DNA of 43,859 nucleotides from Candidatus Sulfopaludibacter sp. SbA3 (GTDB taxonomy: Bacteria > Acidobacteriota > Terriglobia > Bryobacterales > Bryobacteraceae), in the NCBI GenBank assembly GCA_945861625.1, contig CAMAVI010000021.1, positions 1-43,859 of the forward strand, in the 5' to 3' direction. The notes beneath the pieces were generated by a model that was not told the DNA's origin, did not search any database, and saw nothing but the letters and a program-made list of their open reading frames with translations. Positions 26,048 through 33,684 of the stretch are shown here, piece after piece (position 1 is the first letter of the stretch; every line of letters begins with the position of its first letter). Position numbers and translations under genes: made by a program.

Positions 26048-27985
26048 CTAGCGTCCGTAAGCGGTTACGATCTGCCGGATGGCGTCTTGATGGATCTTCA
26101 ACTTCCCGTCCACCCGGGCCTGATTGAGGATACCGTCCTGGAACAGGTCGTACATCGCGCGAGCCTTTTGCCCCTTCAATTCCTGCACGGCGACGTCCCG
26201 CTCGTAGGCGAAATTCTTGGGATCGGCAGCCTGCTGAGCCACGACTTTGTAAACAATATTGCGGTCCTGCACGGCCACCGGCCCGGCCACGGTGCCTACC
26301 GGTTTCAGGAACGCGTCGCTCAAGGTGGCTCCCGTGCCCAGACCCGGCACGTTGTCGCTCATTGTAAAATCGTTGGTCTTGGAAACCTCCAAGCCGAGTG
26401 ACCTGGCGACGGTATTGAGGTCCGCCCCCGCGCGAATCTGGTCCGCCGCTTTGCGGGCCGCGTCGTTGGCGAGCGCAAGGGATGTGGTGGCCATGAATTG
26501 ATCCCGCACTTTGCTCTCCACTGCGGAGAATTCGGCGGCAACCGACGGGACCTTTTCGTTGAGCACGACAATCGCGATCTTGTTCCCCGCCAGTACCAGG
26601 CTGTCCGACACGTCGTTCGGCTTCATATTGGCCAGGGCGGACGTAATTTCCGCCGCCGGGCCCAATCCAGGGATGGCCTGGCCGGACGGCGCCTTGCTGA
26701 CCGGGATCAGATCCAACCCAAACTGCTTCGCAACTTCAGCCACCGAACCGGGAGCCTTGAGCAGCGCCGCGCGCGCCTGGTCGGCCGCCGCCTGCACCTT
26801 CTCGCCAACGCCCTGCTTTCTGATCTGTTCCTCAATGCCGGCCTTCACTTCATCGAACGGCTTCACGCGCGCCGCTTCTTTTTCGAGCGCCTGAATGATG
26901 TGATAACCGTATTCCGTGGTCACGATGTCGCTGATGTCTTTCGGCTTCGCGGAGAACGCGAACTTTTCAAATTCCTTCACGGTCTGTCCACGCACGATGA
27001 AGCCCAGTTCTCCGCCATTCGGCGCGGAGCCGGGGTCCTGCGAATTCTTCTTGGCCAAATCCGCGAAGTCGCCGCCCGCTTTGACTTGTTTCAAGAGATC
27101 CTGCGCCTTGGTCAGAGCGGTCTTCTTCTCCGCTTCCGGTTTGCCCTGCGTCATCAGCAGAATGTGCCGCGCCTTCACGCGTTCCGGAGAGCGGAAGCTA
27201 TCCATGGAGGAAGCATACGCCGCCCGCATCTGCGCTTCGCTCACGGTCAGGCCTTTCTCAAACTTGGCCTGATCGGCGACCACGACCTGGAACGAATACC
27301 TCTCCGGCAACGCATACTGCGCTTTGCCGGCATCGAACGCTTTGCGCAAGTCTTCCGGTGTTGCCTTCACCTTGTCGCGGAACTTCGCGGGCGGAAACGC
27401 AACGTACTCGATTTTGGCGGTCTGATGCTTTTGGATGATCACCTTGTCGACTTCCTGGGGGGTGACCACCGCCGTGCTATACGCCAGATTTTGAACCTTG
27501 CGCAGCAAGAGCTGCCGGCGCATGGCATCCAGACCCTCTGCCAGAGTCAGGCGCTGCTGCTGTTCCATGACCTGCGCCAACTGATCGGGCGAGGTGAGCT
27601 TGCCGTCCTTGAAAAGCTCGGGATAAATCGACATCAGCCCGGCCAGCACTTCCTCATCGGTCACCTTGAGGCCCATCTTGTCGAACGCGTACATGACCGC
27701 GCGATCCTGGATAATTTGATCGGCCATCTGCGGCAGGTAGACCGAAATGGCGTCACGCGGCAATTGCCCGGAGGCGGTCAACCGGTCCACGGCGGCCCTG
27801 ACCTCGTTCGCGGTCACCGTCTGGTCGCCCACTTCCGCGACGACGTTGGCGCCCAAGTCCGTTGCGCTCGGCGTCATCCCCGTGCCTGGAATCAAGTAGG
27901 TCACCATGGAGATGGCCACCAATGACAACAGGATAATCAACAGATAACGCATGGCCTTGGCGTTGCCGTGAAACAGATTGAACAT
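26048..27985 (-). CDS. ppiD: Membrane-anchored peptidyl-prolyl isomerase, PpiD/SurA type
   Basis: A 645-residue periplasmic folding factor. One N-terminal transmembrane helix (about residues 13-31) anchors it. A SurA-like N-terminal chaperone domain follows ('IIQDRAVMYAFDKMGLKVTDEEV'), then a parvulin (PpiC) domain at about 265-375 with 'VKARHILLM' and 'GSAPNGGELGFIVRGQTVKEFEKFAF' ending in 'EYGYHIIQ'. The remaining ~270 residues resemble the C-terminal part of PpiD. It helps envelope proteins emerging from the Sec translocon. It has its own promoter inside the end of lysC. Confidence 0.9.
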   Translation of the reverse strand: MFNLFHGNAKAMRYLLIILLSLVAISMVTYLIPGTGMTPSATDLGANVVAEVGDQTVTANEVRAAVDRLTASGQLPRDAISVYLPQMADQIIQDRAVMYAFDKMGLKVTDEEVLAGLMSIYPELFKDGKLTSPDQLAQVMEQQQRLTLAEGLDAMRRQLLLRKVQNLAYSTAVVTPQEVDKVIIQKHQTAKIEYVAFPPAKFRDKVKATPEDLRKAFDAGKAQYALPERYSFQVVVADQAKFEKGLTVSEAQMRAAYASSMDSFRSPERVKARHILLMTQGKPEAEKKTALTKAQDLLKQVKAGGDFADLAKKNSQDPGSAPNGGELGFIVRGQTVKEFEKFAFSAKPKDISDIVTTEYGYHIIQALEKEAARVKPFDEVKAGIEEQIRKQGVGEKVQAAADQARAALLKAPGSVAEVAKQFGLDLIPVSKAPSGQAIPGLGPAAEITSALANMKPNDVSDSLVLAGNKIAIVVLNEKVPSVAAEFSAVESKVRDQFMATTSLALANDAARKAADQIRAGADLNTVARSLGLEVSKTNDFTMSDNVPGLGTGATLSDAFLKPVGTVAGPVAVQDRNIVYKVVAQQAADPKNFAYERDVAVQELKGQKARAMYDLFQDGILNQARVDGKLKIHQDAIRQIVTAYGR

Positions 27986-28026
27986 TTCGAGAAAACTCCT
28001 ACTGGAGGCGGAATCGCCTAGTTTTC

Positions 28027-28055
28027 ATTGTACTCCAAGGGGCTGCCTCACCCAA
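28027..28055 (-). promoter_or_regulatory. Promoter of ppiD-dedA
   Basis: On the minus strand TTGGGT (28055-28050) and TACAAT (28032-28027) are separated by exactly 17 bases. The -35 box lies within the last codons of lysC. The leader is about 35 bases and contains an AGGCG-attc-CGCCT hairpin and a TAGGAG ribosome site before the ppiD ATG. Confidence 0.6.
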
Positions 28056-29496
28056 CGCGCGGGGGAGCGGGTCTGCCGAGTCCGCATTCGGCGTGCACGG
28101 CGCGGACGGCCTGGTCCAGTCCGTCGCGGTGGACCACCACCACGATGGTCAGTTCGCTCGACCCCTGGGAGATGGCGATGATGTTGATCCTCTGGCGCGA
28201 AATCGCTGTAAAAACGCGGCCGGCCAGACCCGGCGTTCCGCGCATGCCTTCGCCCACCACGGCCATCAGGCTCACGTTGGTATCCACTTGAATCGGCTTG
28301 AGGTAGCCATGGGTGAGTTCCAGCGCAAAAGCCTGCTCCAGGCCTTCGAGAGCAGGTTTCAATTCGGCTTGCCGGACCAGAAAACAAAAACTCTGCCGGT
28401 AACTCGAGCTGGTGATGCACAGCAGCTCGATTCCCTTGGCCTCCAGGACTTCCAGAGCCTCCGCCATTAGCTTGGTGCCGCTAACCATGCCGGCTTCGGG
28501 CTCCACGGAAAGGAGAGCCACTTCGCGCATGGAGGTTACGGCGCGCGGCCCGCCGGGGTGTTCCTCGGCCAGCTTCGCCACGATGCGCGTGCCCGGTTTC
28601 TCCGGCGCAAAGCTGTTCTTGCTCCACACGGGAATGTGGCGCTCGATCAAAGGAGCCAGCGTGCGCGGATGCAGAACTTTCGCCCCGTTGTAGGCCAGTT
28701 CCGCCGCTTCGTTATAGGTGATCTCGTCGAGCACGCGCGCGTCGGGGATGAGGCGAGGGTCGCCGGTCATGATGCCGTCGACATCGGTCCAAATCCACAG
28801 TTCCTGGGCGTCCAGCGCGGCGGCAAGAATCGAGGCCGAAAAATCCGAGCCACCGCGGCCGAGCGTGGTGGGCTGGCCGGCCGTCGTGGAGCCGTTGAAT
28901 CCAGTCATCACTGGCAACACGCGCTGATCCAGCAAAGGCCGGATCACTTTCGCCGCGCGCTGGCGAGTTTCGTCCATCAGTGGAGTCGCGTTGCCGAACA
29001 CGGCATCGGTTGCGACTACGTCCGCCGCGTTGACGGCAGCGGAACGAACGCCCTGCGATTCCAGATATGCCGCGATCAGCAGCGCGGAAAGGCGCTCCCC
29101 AATGGCTACGGCCTTGTCGACGGACTGAAGAGGGCGCTCGCCCAACATCAAGATGCCGCGGACAATACGGCCGAATTCTTCCACCAGCACATGCACACCG
29201 GCGAGCGCGGTTTCTTGAGCGGCGGCAGACAGCAGTTGGCGGCAACAATCCGCGTGGCGCTGCTCCAGCGTTTTAAGCCCGGCGTCCAACGCGGTTTCGT
29301 CGCCGGCTTCCGCCTTGCGCATGGTGTCCAACAATAAGTCCGTCACCTTGGACATCGCCGAAACCACGATGGCCACGGGGCGCTGGGCATGCTGCTCCGT
29401 CGCCAGGCGCGCGGCCACCTGAATGCGCTCCGCCGAGCCCATGCTGGTGCCGCCAAATTTCATCACCAGAAGGTGGGAGCTGCTGCTCACTCTCAA
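28048..29496 (-). CDS. lysC: Aspartokinase
   Basis: A 482-residue monofunctional aspartate kinase, first enzyme of the lysine, threonine, methionine and diaminopimelate pathways. 'VMKFGGTSMGSAERIQVAA' is the N-terminal nucleotide site, 'TLGRGGSDFSASILAAALDA' the glycine-rich aspartate-binding loop, and 'TDVDGIMTGDPRLIPDARVLDEITYNEAAELAYNGAKVLHPRT' the catalytic core signature. Two ACT domains occupy the C-terminal third for feedback inhibition. The start is TTG at 29496, preceded at six bases by AGAAAGGA. It follows cmk by 13 bases. The sequence ACGGCATTGAGA is repeated across the junction, once over the cmk stop and once over this start. Confidence 0.94.
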   Translation of the reverse strand: MRVSSSSHLLVMKFGGTSMGSAERIQVAARLATEQHAQRPVAIVVSAMSKVTDLLLDTMRKAEAGDETALDAGLKTLEQRHADCCRQLLSAAAQETALAGVHVLVEEFGRIVRGILMLGERPLQSVDKAVAIGERLSALLIAAYLESQGVRSAAVNAADVVATDAVFGNATPLMDETRQRAAKVIRPLLDQRVLPVMTGFNGSTTAGQPTTLGRGGSDFSASILAAALDAQELWIWTDVDGIMTGDPRLIPDARVLDEITYNEAAELAYNGAKVLHPRTLAPLIERHIPVWSKNSFAPEKPGTRIVAKLAEEHPGGPRAVTSMREVALLSVEPEAGMVSGTKLMAEALEVLEAKGIELLCITSSSYRQSFCFLVRQAELKPALEGLEQAFALELTHGYLKPIQVDTNVSLMAVVGEGMRGTPGLAGRVFTAISRQRINIIAISQGSSELTIVVVVHRDGLDQAVRAVHAECGLGRPAPPRVG

Positions 29497-29509
29497 TGCC
29501 GTTCCTTTC

Positions 29510-30256
29510 TCAATGCCGTGCTTTGCCGTTCGAAGTCCGTTCGCGGACCAATTTCAAAATGGCTTCTTCCACTTGCGTGGGCGAGAGCCCGGTGGTATCC
29601 ACATACTCGGCGTCAGGAGCTTGCGTCAATGGGGCTTCTCCGCGCGTGCGGTCGCGATGATCGCGCTCAGCGATTTCCCGCGCGATCTGGCCGACGTCGC
29701 CGCCATTCTCAGACGCGCGCCTGACCGCGCGCACGTGAGGATCGGCATCCAGAAATACCTTCACCTGAGCATCGGGGAACACAACGGTGCCGATATCGCG
29801 GCCCTCCATCACCACCGATTGCGCGGCACCAATGCGTCTCTGCTCATTGCGCATGGCACGGCGCACCCCGGGCGCCGCGGACACCTTGGACGCCGCTTCG
29901 GTGACGCGGGGCTCGCGGATCACCGCCGTCACGTCTTCGCCATTCAGCAGGACCGTGGTTTCTCCGGCCTTGAATTCAATGTGGGCTTCCTTGGCGAGCT
30001 GTTCCAGGCGGTGCAGATCGTCAAGATCCACGCCGACGCGCAGGGCCCACAGCGCCACGGCCCGGTACATCGCGCCGGTGTCAATGTAAGTGAAGCCCAG
30101 CTTGCCGGCGAGCGAACGCGCAATGGTGCTCTTGCCGGCGCCCGCGGGTCCGTCAATCGCAACAATCAGATGCTTGTAGAGTTCGGCGGCGATATTGCCA
30201 GTATCCCACGCGCTACTTGCCGGATAAACCGTTGAGACCGGAAACTGGGCCGACAT
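29510..30256 (-). CDS. cmk: Cytidylate kinase
   Basis: Phosphorylates CMP and dCMP. The P-loop DGPAGAGKST, 'LGFTYIDTGAMYRAVALWAL', 'VMEGRDIGTVVFPDAQVKVFLDA' and the lid segment 'ERDHRDRTRGEAPL' identify it clearly. The start is doubtful. Between the P-loop and the ATG at 30256 there is no in-frame ATG, GTG or TTG, and 30256 lies inside the upstream membrane-protein gene, adding about 37 residues that cmk proteins normally lack. A rare start (CTG or ATC/ATT) close to the P-loop, after the upstream stop at 30213, is an alternative. Part of a minus-strand operon ending in lysC. Confidence 0.88.
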   Translation of the reverse strand: MSAQFPVSTVYPASSAWDTGNIAAELYKHLIVAIDGPAGAGKSTIARSLAGKLGFTYIDTGAMYRAVALWALRVGVDLDDLHRLEQLAKEAHIEFKAGETTVLLNGEDVTAVIREPRVTEAASKVSAAPGVRRAMRNEQRRIGAAQSVVMEGRDIGTVVFPDAQVKVFLDADPHVRAVRRASENGGDVGQIAREIAERDHRDRTRGEAPLTQAPDAEYVDTTGLSPTQVEEAILKLVRERTSNGKARH

Positions 30257-30728
30257 ATGCCAACAAGCGGCCGGCGAGAATCGCGCCAAACCAGCAGATC
30301 AGCGAAGCCCAGGCCAAAGCTTGGGCGGCCGAAGGCAGAGGACCCTGATCCAGTCGCGGATCGGCGAAAACCTTGGAGCGCGTAAGCCTGAGCAAGTACA
30401 CGCCCGCGAACACGAATAGCATCTTCACGTAAAAATCCGGGTTCGTGAGGCGCGTGGCGGCGTCGGCCATCAGGAGAGCGACGCCCGTCACGGCGTTGAT
30501 CCAGAATCCCGTCCACAGCACGGGATACATCCGTTCCAGCGGCTTCACCGGCGCATTCCGCGGCCAGAAGCCCAAAAACGCCAAGCTCATCATCGCACTG
30601 CAGCCAGCTACGATCGACATGCCGATGGCGTGAGCCACCAGAAACATCGGGAAGGCCCATAGGGAGCTGGACTCGCGCACCCAGACGCTAAAGGGAAACT
30701 CGTGGAGCGCATTGAGAAAATGGTTCAT
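30213..30728 (-). CDS. Four-helix membrane protein, possibly DUF6644/CopD-like
   Basis: A 171-residue membrane protein with four hydrophobic helices. 'WAFPMFLVAHAIGMSIVAGCSAMM' places a histidine within helix one, and 'WTGFWINAVTGVALLMADAATRLTNPDFYVKMLFVFAGVYLL' gives the middle pair, a pattern also seen in the C-terminal half of the 331-residue protein upstream. The in-membrane histidines could hold haem or metal, by analogy with CopD-like and cytochrome b561-like proteins; this is inference. The ATG overlaps the stop of the 42-codon gene before it. Confidence 0.65.
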   Translation of the reverse strand: MNHFLNALHEFPFSVWVRESSSLWAFPMFLVAHAIGMSIVAGCSAMMSLAFLGFWPRNAPVKPLERMYPVLWTGFWINAVTGVALLMADAATRLTNPDFYVKMLFVFAGVYLLRLTRSKVFADPRLDQGPLPSAAQALAWASLICWFGAILAGRLLAYVGPVSGLNGLSGK

Positions 30729-30853
30729 GCGCGCTTGTCCGTTCCGCCGGGCCCCGCGTTCGCCGCGGCGCTCTTGTTGATGAAATGAGCAATGACCGCG
30801 ACGGCGGCCACGGGCACCAGCACGGCAAAGAAGACCTGGAAAGCGAGCATCAT
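30725..30853 (-). CDS. 42-residue single-helix membrane protein
   Basis: A short minus-strand frame starting with two consecutive ATG codons (30853 and 30850) encodes one transmembrane helix (LAFQVFFAVLVPVAAVAVIAHFI) and a small charged tail ending TDKRA. Its stop overlaps the next gene's ATG by four bases (ATGA), strong evidence that it is translated. Upstream lies a run of tandem repeats, each containing TTAGGGGGTG, which can serve as a ribosome site about ten bases before the first ATG. It probably associates with the flanking multi-helix membrane proteins, in the manner of small subunits of membrane haem complexes. Function unknown. Confidence 0.7.
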   Translation of the reverse strand: MMLAFQVFFAVLVPVAAVAVIAHFINKSAAANAGPGGTDKRA

Positions 30854-30942
30854 ACTTAAGAACACCCCCTAAGACTTAAGAACACCCCCTAAGACTTAAG
30901 AACACCCCCCTTAAGAACGCATCTCCTAGAACGCATCTCCTA
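30854..30942. repeat. Tandem repeats: 20-bp unit x3 and 14-bp unit x2
   Basis: On the plus strand acttaagaacaccccctaag occurs at 30854-30873 and 30874-30893, exactly, with a third, two-base-longer variant up to 30915. Next, gaacgcatctccta occurs twice at 30915-30928 and 30929-30942. Read on the minus strand, the second repeat duplicates the last codons and stop of the upstream 331-residue gene, and the first multiplies a TTAGGGGG ribosome-like sequence before the 42-residue gene. Each 20-bp unit begins within the palindrome CTTAAG. Confidence 0.95.
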
Positions 30943-31921
30943 GAAACGGCAGCATGCTGCCGAAGTAAAGCACTCCCATCCAAAGCACAAGCGCGGACAC
31001 AGCGGCGGCTTTGGCCGTGAACGGAGCTTCGTCGCCCGGTTGCAGGGCCCAGGCTTCGTCGAACAAAGTGAAGTAGAGGCCGTTGCCGCCCGCCAGCATC
31101 ATGAAGGCCAGCTTCCAGATAAACGCCACGTTATGCGAGTACTGCTCTGGAGCGGCGGCAAAAAACAGTATCCCCGACACGGCGTTGATCGCGAATCCCA
31201 GAATCGCCCATGGCAGCAAGCGATGCAGGGCAGAAAAACACACTCCCTTCATGACACCCAGCATGCGCAGATCGATCAACAAAATCACGCCGATCAAGAG
31301 CGTGAGTCCGATGAAGTGCAGCGTCTCCAGCGCGGGCCATCCATAGGGAGTCTGGGTTACCCACCGTCCGGCCGCGCGGGCTACCGGCATTCCCTCCGCC
31401 GCCGCGGGCTTCGCCACGGCCTTTTCGCGAATCTCGGCGTGCCTGATTTCACCACCCACGTCAGCCGCGCGCGCCACGAGGCCCATCGAGAGCAAGGACA
31501 ACGCCAGGACCGCCGCCACGTTCCAGCCGGCGACCCGCCCCATCCGGCGGATCTGCCATAGACCGAGCCACGCCAGCGCCCCGGTCATCTGTATCACCAG
31601 GAGCGCCGCCAGCGCCGCGCTTTCATGGGTCAGGATGGAATGCAACGAAACGGCATCATCGGCGCAAGGGCCCGTGGAGGTAGCTCCGGCGGAGCCGCCA
31701 GGGCCGGTGCAAATCGTTTCGGCGGCAGCGTTGCCGCTGGCATAGGCGGGAATCGCCAGCAGGGCGACGCCAACGAATAGCACCAAACTCGCGCGCTGCA
31801 ACGAGTCATCGTGGGCGAGCAGGGACCACCAGAACAGGAACAGGCCGATGGCGAAACCCACTGTCGGAACATGATTCAACAGCAGGTGCACATGCGTCAG
31901 AAACAGGTGCGTGGAATCCAT
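30926..31921 (-). CDS. Multi-helix membrane protein with a DUF6644-like second half
   Basis: A 331-residue membrane protein with about eight helices in two blocks. The first block starts 'LFLTHVHLLLNHVPTVGFAIGLFLFWWSLL', with histidines near and in the first helix, and contains 'HESAALAALLVIQMTGALAWLGL', similar to DUF2231-type proteins. A hydrophilic segment (about 160-190) separates it from the second block 'LETLHFIGLTLLIGVILLIDLRMLGV' and 'AINAVSGILFFAAAPEQYSHNVAFIWKLAFMML', as in DUF6644 proteins. In-membrane histidines suggest redox or metal binding, by inference. It lies 32 bases after the DUF6152 gene and heads the run of membrane genes to cmk. Confidence 0.7.
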   Translation of the reverse strand: MDSTHLFLTHVHLLLNHVPTVGFAIGLFLFWWSLLAHDDSLQRASLVLFVGVALLAIPAYASGNAAAETICTGPGGSAGATSTGPCADDAVSLHSILTHESAALAALLVIQMTGALAWLGLWQIRRMGRVAGWNVAAVLALSLLSMGLVARAADVGGEIRHAEIREKAVAKPAAAEGMPVARAAGRWVTQTPYGWPALETLHFIGLTLLIGVILLIDLRMLGVMKGVCFSALHRLLPWAILGFAINAVSGILFFAAAPEQYSHNVAFIWKLAFMMLAGGNGLYFTLFDEAWALQPGDEAPFTAKAAAVSALVLWMGVLYFGSMLPFLGDAF

Positions 31922-31953
31922 CTCAGCGGACGATTCCCGTGGCCGGAATCAGC

Positions 31954-32358
31954 TTACTCAAATGTCCCGTGCCACTTCCAGCCATCGGACGGGCGAATGA
32001 TGCTCACCATCCGCAGGCGGCGGTCATCGGGGTAGCGGCCAGGGTTCCCGACAATGACAACGCGATCACCGGGTTTCAACGTCTCGCGCGTTATGCCCTG
32101 ACGGATCAATTGGCCGCCGGCGCCCCATTCCACAATCCAGCGCCGCGGGACGCCTCTTTCATCGGGCGCTTCCACCTGGAGGAAAGAATGCGGATTCCGG
32201 TATTGAAATTGAACCAGGTTGCCTTTCACCCTCTGGGTCTTGTCTTCAAAATACGTTGCCGCGAAGGAATGGTGAGCTAGAGCGCTGCCGCCGGTCACCA
32301 CGGCGGCGGTCACAATCGCCAAACTTACCATCGTTAAACCTAGGATCGTGCGCTTCAT
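31954..32358 (-). CDS. DUF6152-family exported protein
   Basis: About 134 residues with an N-terminal hydrophobic signal (MKRTILGLTMVSLAIVTAAVV) ending near 'GSALA', immediately followed by HHSFAATYFEDK. The mature 'HHSFA' N-terminus, 'VKGNLVQFQYRNPHSFLQVEAPDERG' and 'LKPGDRVVIVGNPGR' match DUF6152, a family of unknown function common in acidobacteria. The adjacent histidines could bind metal. The frame is open to another ATG at 32382; 32358 is preferred because it begins the signal peptide. First gene of the minus-strand membrane-protein operon. Confidence 0.75.
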   Translation of the reverse strand: MKRTILGLTMVSLAIVTAAVVTGGSALAHHSFAATYFEDKTQRVKGNLVQFQYRNPHSFLQVEAPDERGVPRRWIVEWGAGGQLIRQGITRETLKPGDRVVIVGNPGRYPDDRRLRMVSIIRPSDGWKWHGTFE

Positions 32359-32435
32359 TCTGTTCGTGAAGACCCTCGACATACCCGGGCATCTGGAAGC
32401 TTATCACAAGAGTCCGGCGGAGGTTCGCGGCAACG

Positions 32436-32456
32436 GGTCAGTGACCGGTCAGTGAC
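32436..32456. promoter_or_regulatory. Paired operator-like sites between divergent genes
   Basis: GGTCAGTGAC occurs at 32436-32445 and again at 32447-32456, so the copies are spaced 11 bases, one helical turn. Each is most of the near-perfect dyad GGTCA-G-TGACC, and the junction forms TGACCGGTCA. The site lies about 20 bases upstream of the hydrolase -35 region and about 80 bases before the divergent DUF6152 gene, a suitable place for a regulator of either. No regulator gene is adjacent. Confidence 0.45.
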
Positions 32457-32474
32457 GGGGTTCCGGGGCCGCCA

Positions 32475-32503
32475 TTCCAACCGGATCGGGGACCGGATAT
32501 AAT
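32475..32503 (+). promoter_or_regulatory. Promoter of the alpha/beta hydrolase gene
   Basis: A consensus -10 box, TATAAT at 32498-32503, is preceded 17 bases upstream by a partial -35 match, TTCCAA (32475-32480). The predicted leader is about 20 bases and carries AAAGGA at about 32516-32521, eight bases or so before the ATG. Confidence 0.55.
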
Positions 32504-32530
32504 TCCTATGACCCTGAAAGGACTCTCATC

Positions 32531-33583
32531 ATGACTGACAACACACGTGTTTCCCGGCGCAATCTCGTAACTGGTGCCTTGTTGGCTTCAACGGCGCTGG
32601 TTCCCGCGGCCGCGCTGGCGCAGAAGGCCGCTCCCGGGGGCGCGACATCGGGGAAAGCGTCCGGCAAGTTGTGGACCGCCGAATACTGGGCGCAGAAGCC
32701 CTCCGGAGCGGATGCCGTCAAGCTGAACATGTTCCGCAAGCGGGCGACGGCTCCCAAGGCGGGCGAGAAGCCGCTGCCGGTGCTGTTCCTGATCCACGGG
32801 TCGTCGAATTCAAGCCGCACGTCGTTCGACCTGGCGACGCCGGGCCACGGCGAATACTCCGTCATGAACGTATTCGCCAACTGGGGCTACGACGTGTGGA
32901 CCATGGACCACGAGAACTATGGCCGCTCGACGCATCGGGACAGCACGAACTCCGACATCGCCAGCGGCGCGGAGGATATCAAGGCCGGCATGCAGGTGAT
33001 CGTGAAAGAGACCGGCGCGCAGAAGGCACACATCTTCGGCGAATCGTCGGGCGCGATCCGCGCGGGCTTGTACGCCTCGATGGAGCCGCAACATGTGGAC
33101 CGCCTGGTGCTCGGCGCGTTCACCTACAAGGGCGACAATTCCCCGACGCTGGCCGAACGCGGCAAGCAACTGGAGTTCTACAAAACGCACAACCGCCGCC
33201 TGCGCGACCGGACCATGATCCGCAGCATCTTCACGCGCGACAAACCGGGCACCAGCGACGCGGCGCTGGGCGACATCCTGGCCGACGAAGAGCTGAAGTT
33301 CGGCGACCAGACGCCGACCGGCACGTATCTGGACATGACGTCGAAGCTGCCGCTGGTGGATCCCAAGAAGGTGCTGTGCCCGGTGCAGTTGATCCGCGGC
33401 GAGTATGACGGCATCGCGACGATGGCCGACCTGATGGACTTCTTCAATCAGCTCCCCAACGGCGACCGCCAGTTCGCCGTGCTGCCCGGCATGGCCCACT
33501 CGGTGGTGTTCGGTATCAACCGGCAGGTGTACTGGCACTCCATGCACGGGTTCCTCAGCCAGCCGAAGGGGACGGCGAGTTAG
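32531..33583 (+). CDS. Exported alpha/beta hydrolase
   Basis: A 350-residue alpha/beta-fold hydrolase. The N-terminus 'VSRRNLVTGALLASTALVPAAALAQ' has a twin-arginine pair before a hydrophobic stretch and is probably a Tat signal. 'VLFLIHGSSNSSRTSF' provides the oxyanion hole, GESSG (170-174) the nucleophile Ser172, 'IRGEYDG' a likely Asp, and 'LPGMAHSVV' the His. It would cleave an ester or similar bond in the periplasm; the substrate is not evident. It has its own promoter and an acceptable ribosome site, and is the last ordinary gene before the lower-GC insert. Confidence 0.85.
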   Translation: MTDNTRVSRRNLVTGALLASTALVPAAALAQKAAPGGATSGKASGKLWTAEYWAQKPSGADAVKLNMFRKRATAPKAGEKPLPVLFLIHGSSNSSRTSFDLATPGHGEYSVMNVFANWGYDVWTMDHENYGRSTHRDSTNSDIASGAEDIKAGMQVIVKETGAQKAHIFGESSGAIRAGLYASMEPQHVDRLVLGAFTYKGDNSPTLAERGKQLEFYKTHNRRLRDRTMIRSIFTRDKPGTSDAALGDILADEELKFGDQTPTGTYLDMTSKLPLVDPKKVLCPVQLIRGEYDGIATMADLMDFFNQLPNGDRQFAVLPGMAHSVVFGINRQVYWHSMHGFLSQPKGTAS

Positions 33584-33684
33584 GGGTGGCGGCGACACCA
33601 AAGTCTACAACTAGCAGTTCCTATTCGCGGGTTGCACGGAATTCATGAATAAAGCATTTAGCCTTATTCAGATATAGTGTAACA

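Noticed and set aside
30854-30942. CRISPR-like array
   Set aside because: The repeats are directly adjacent with no unique spacers and no cas genes are near, so they are simple tandem duplications.
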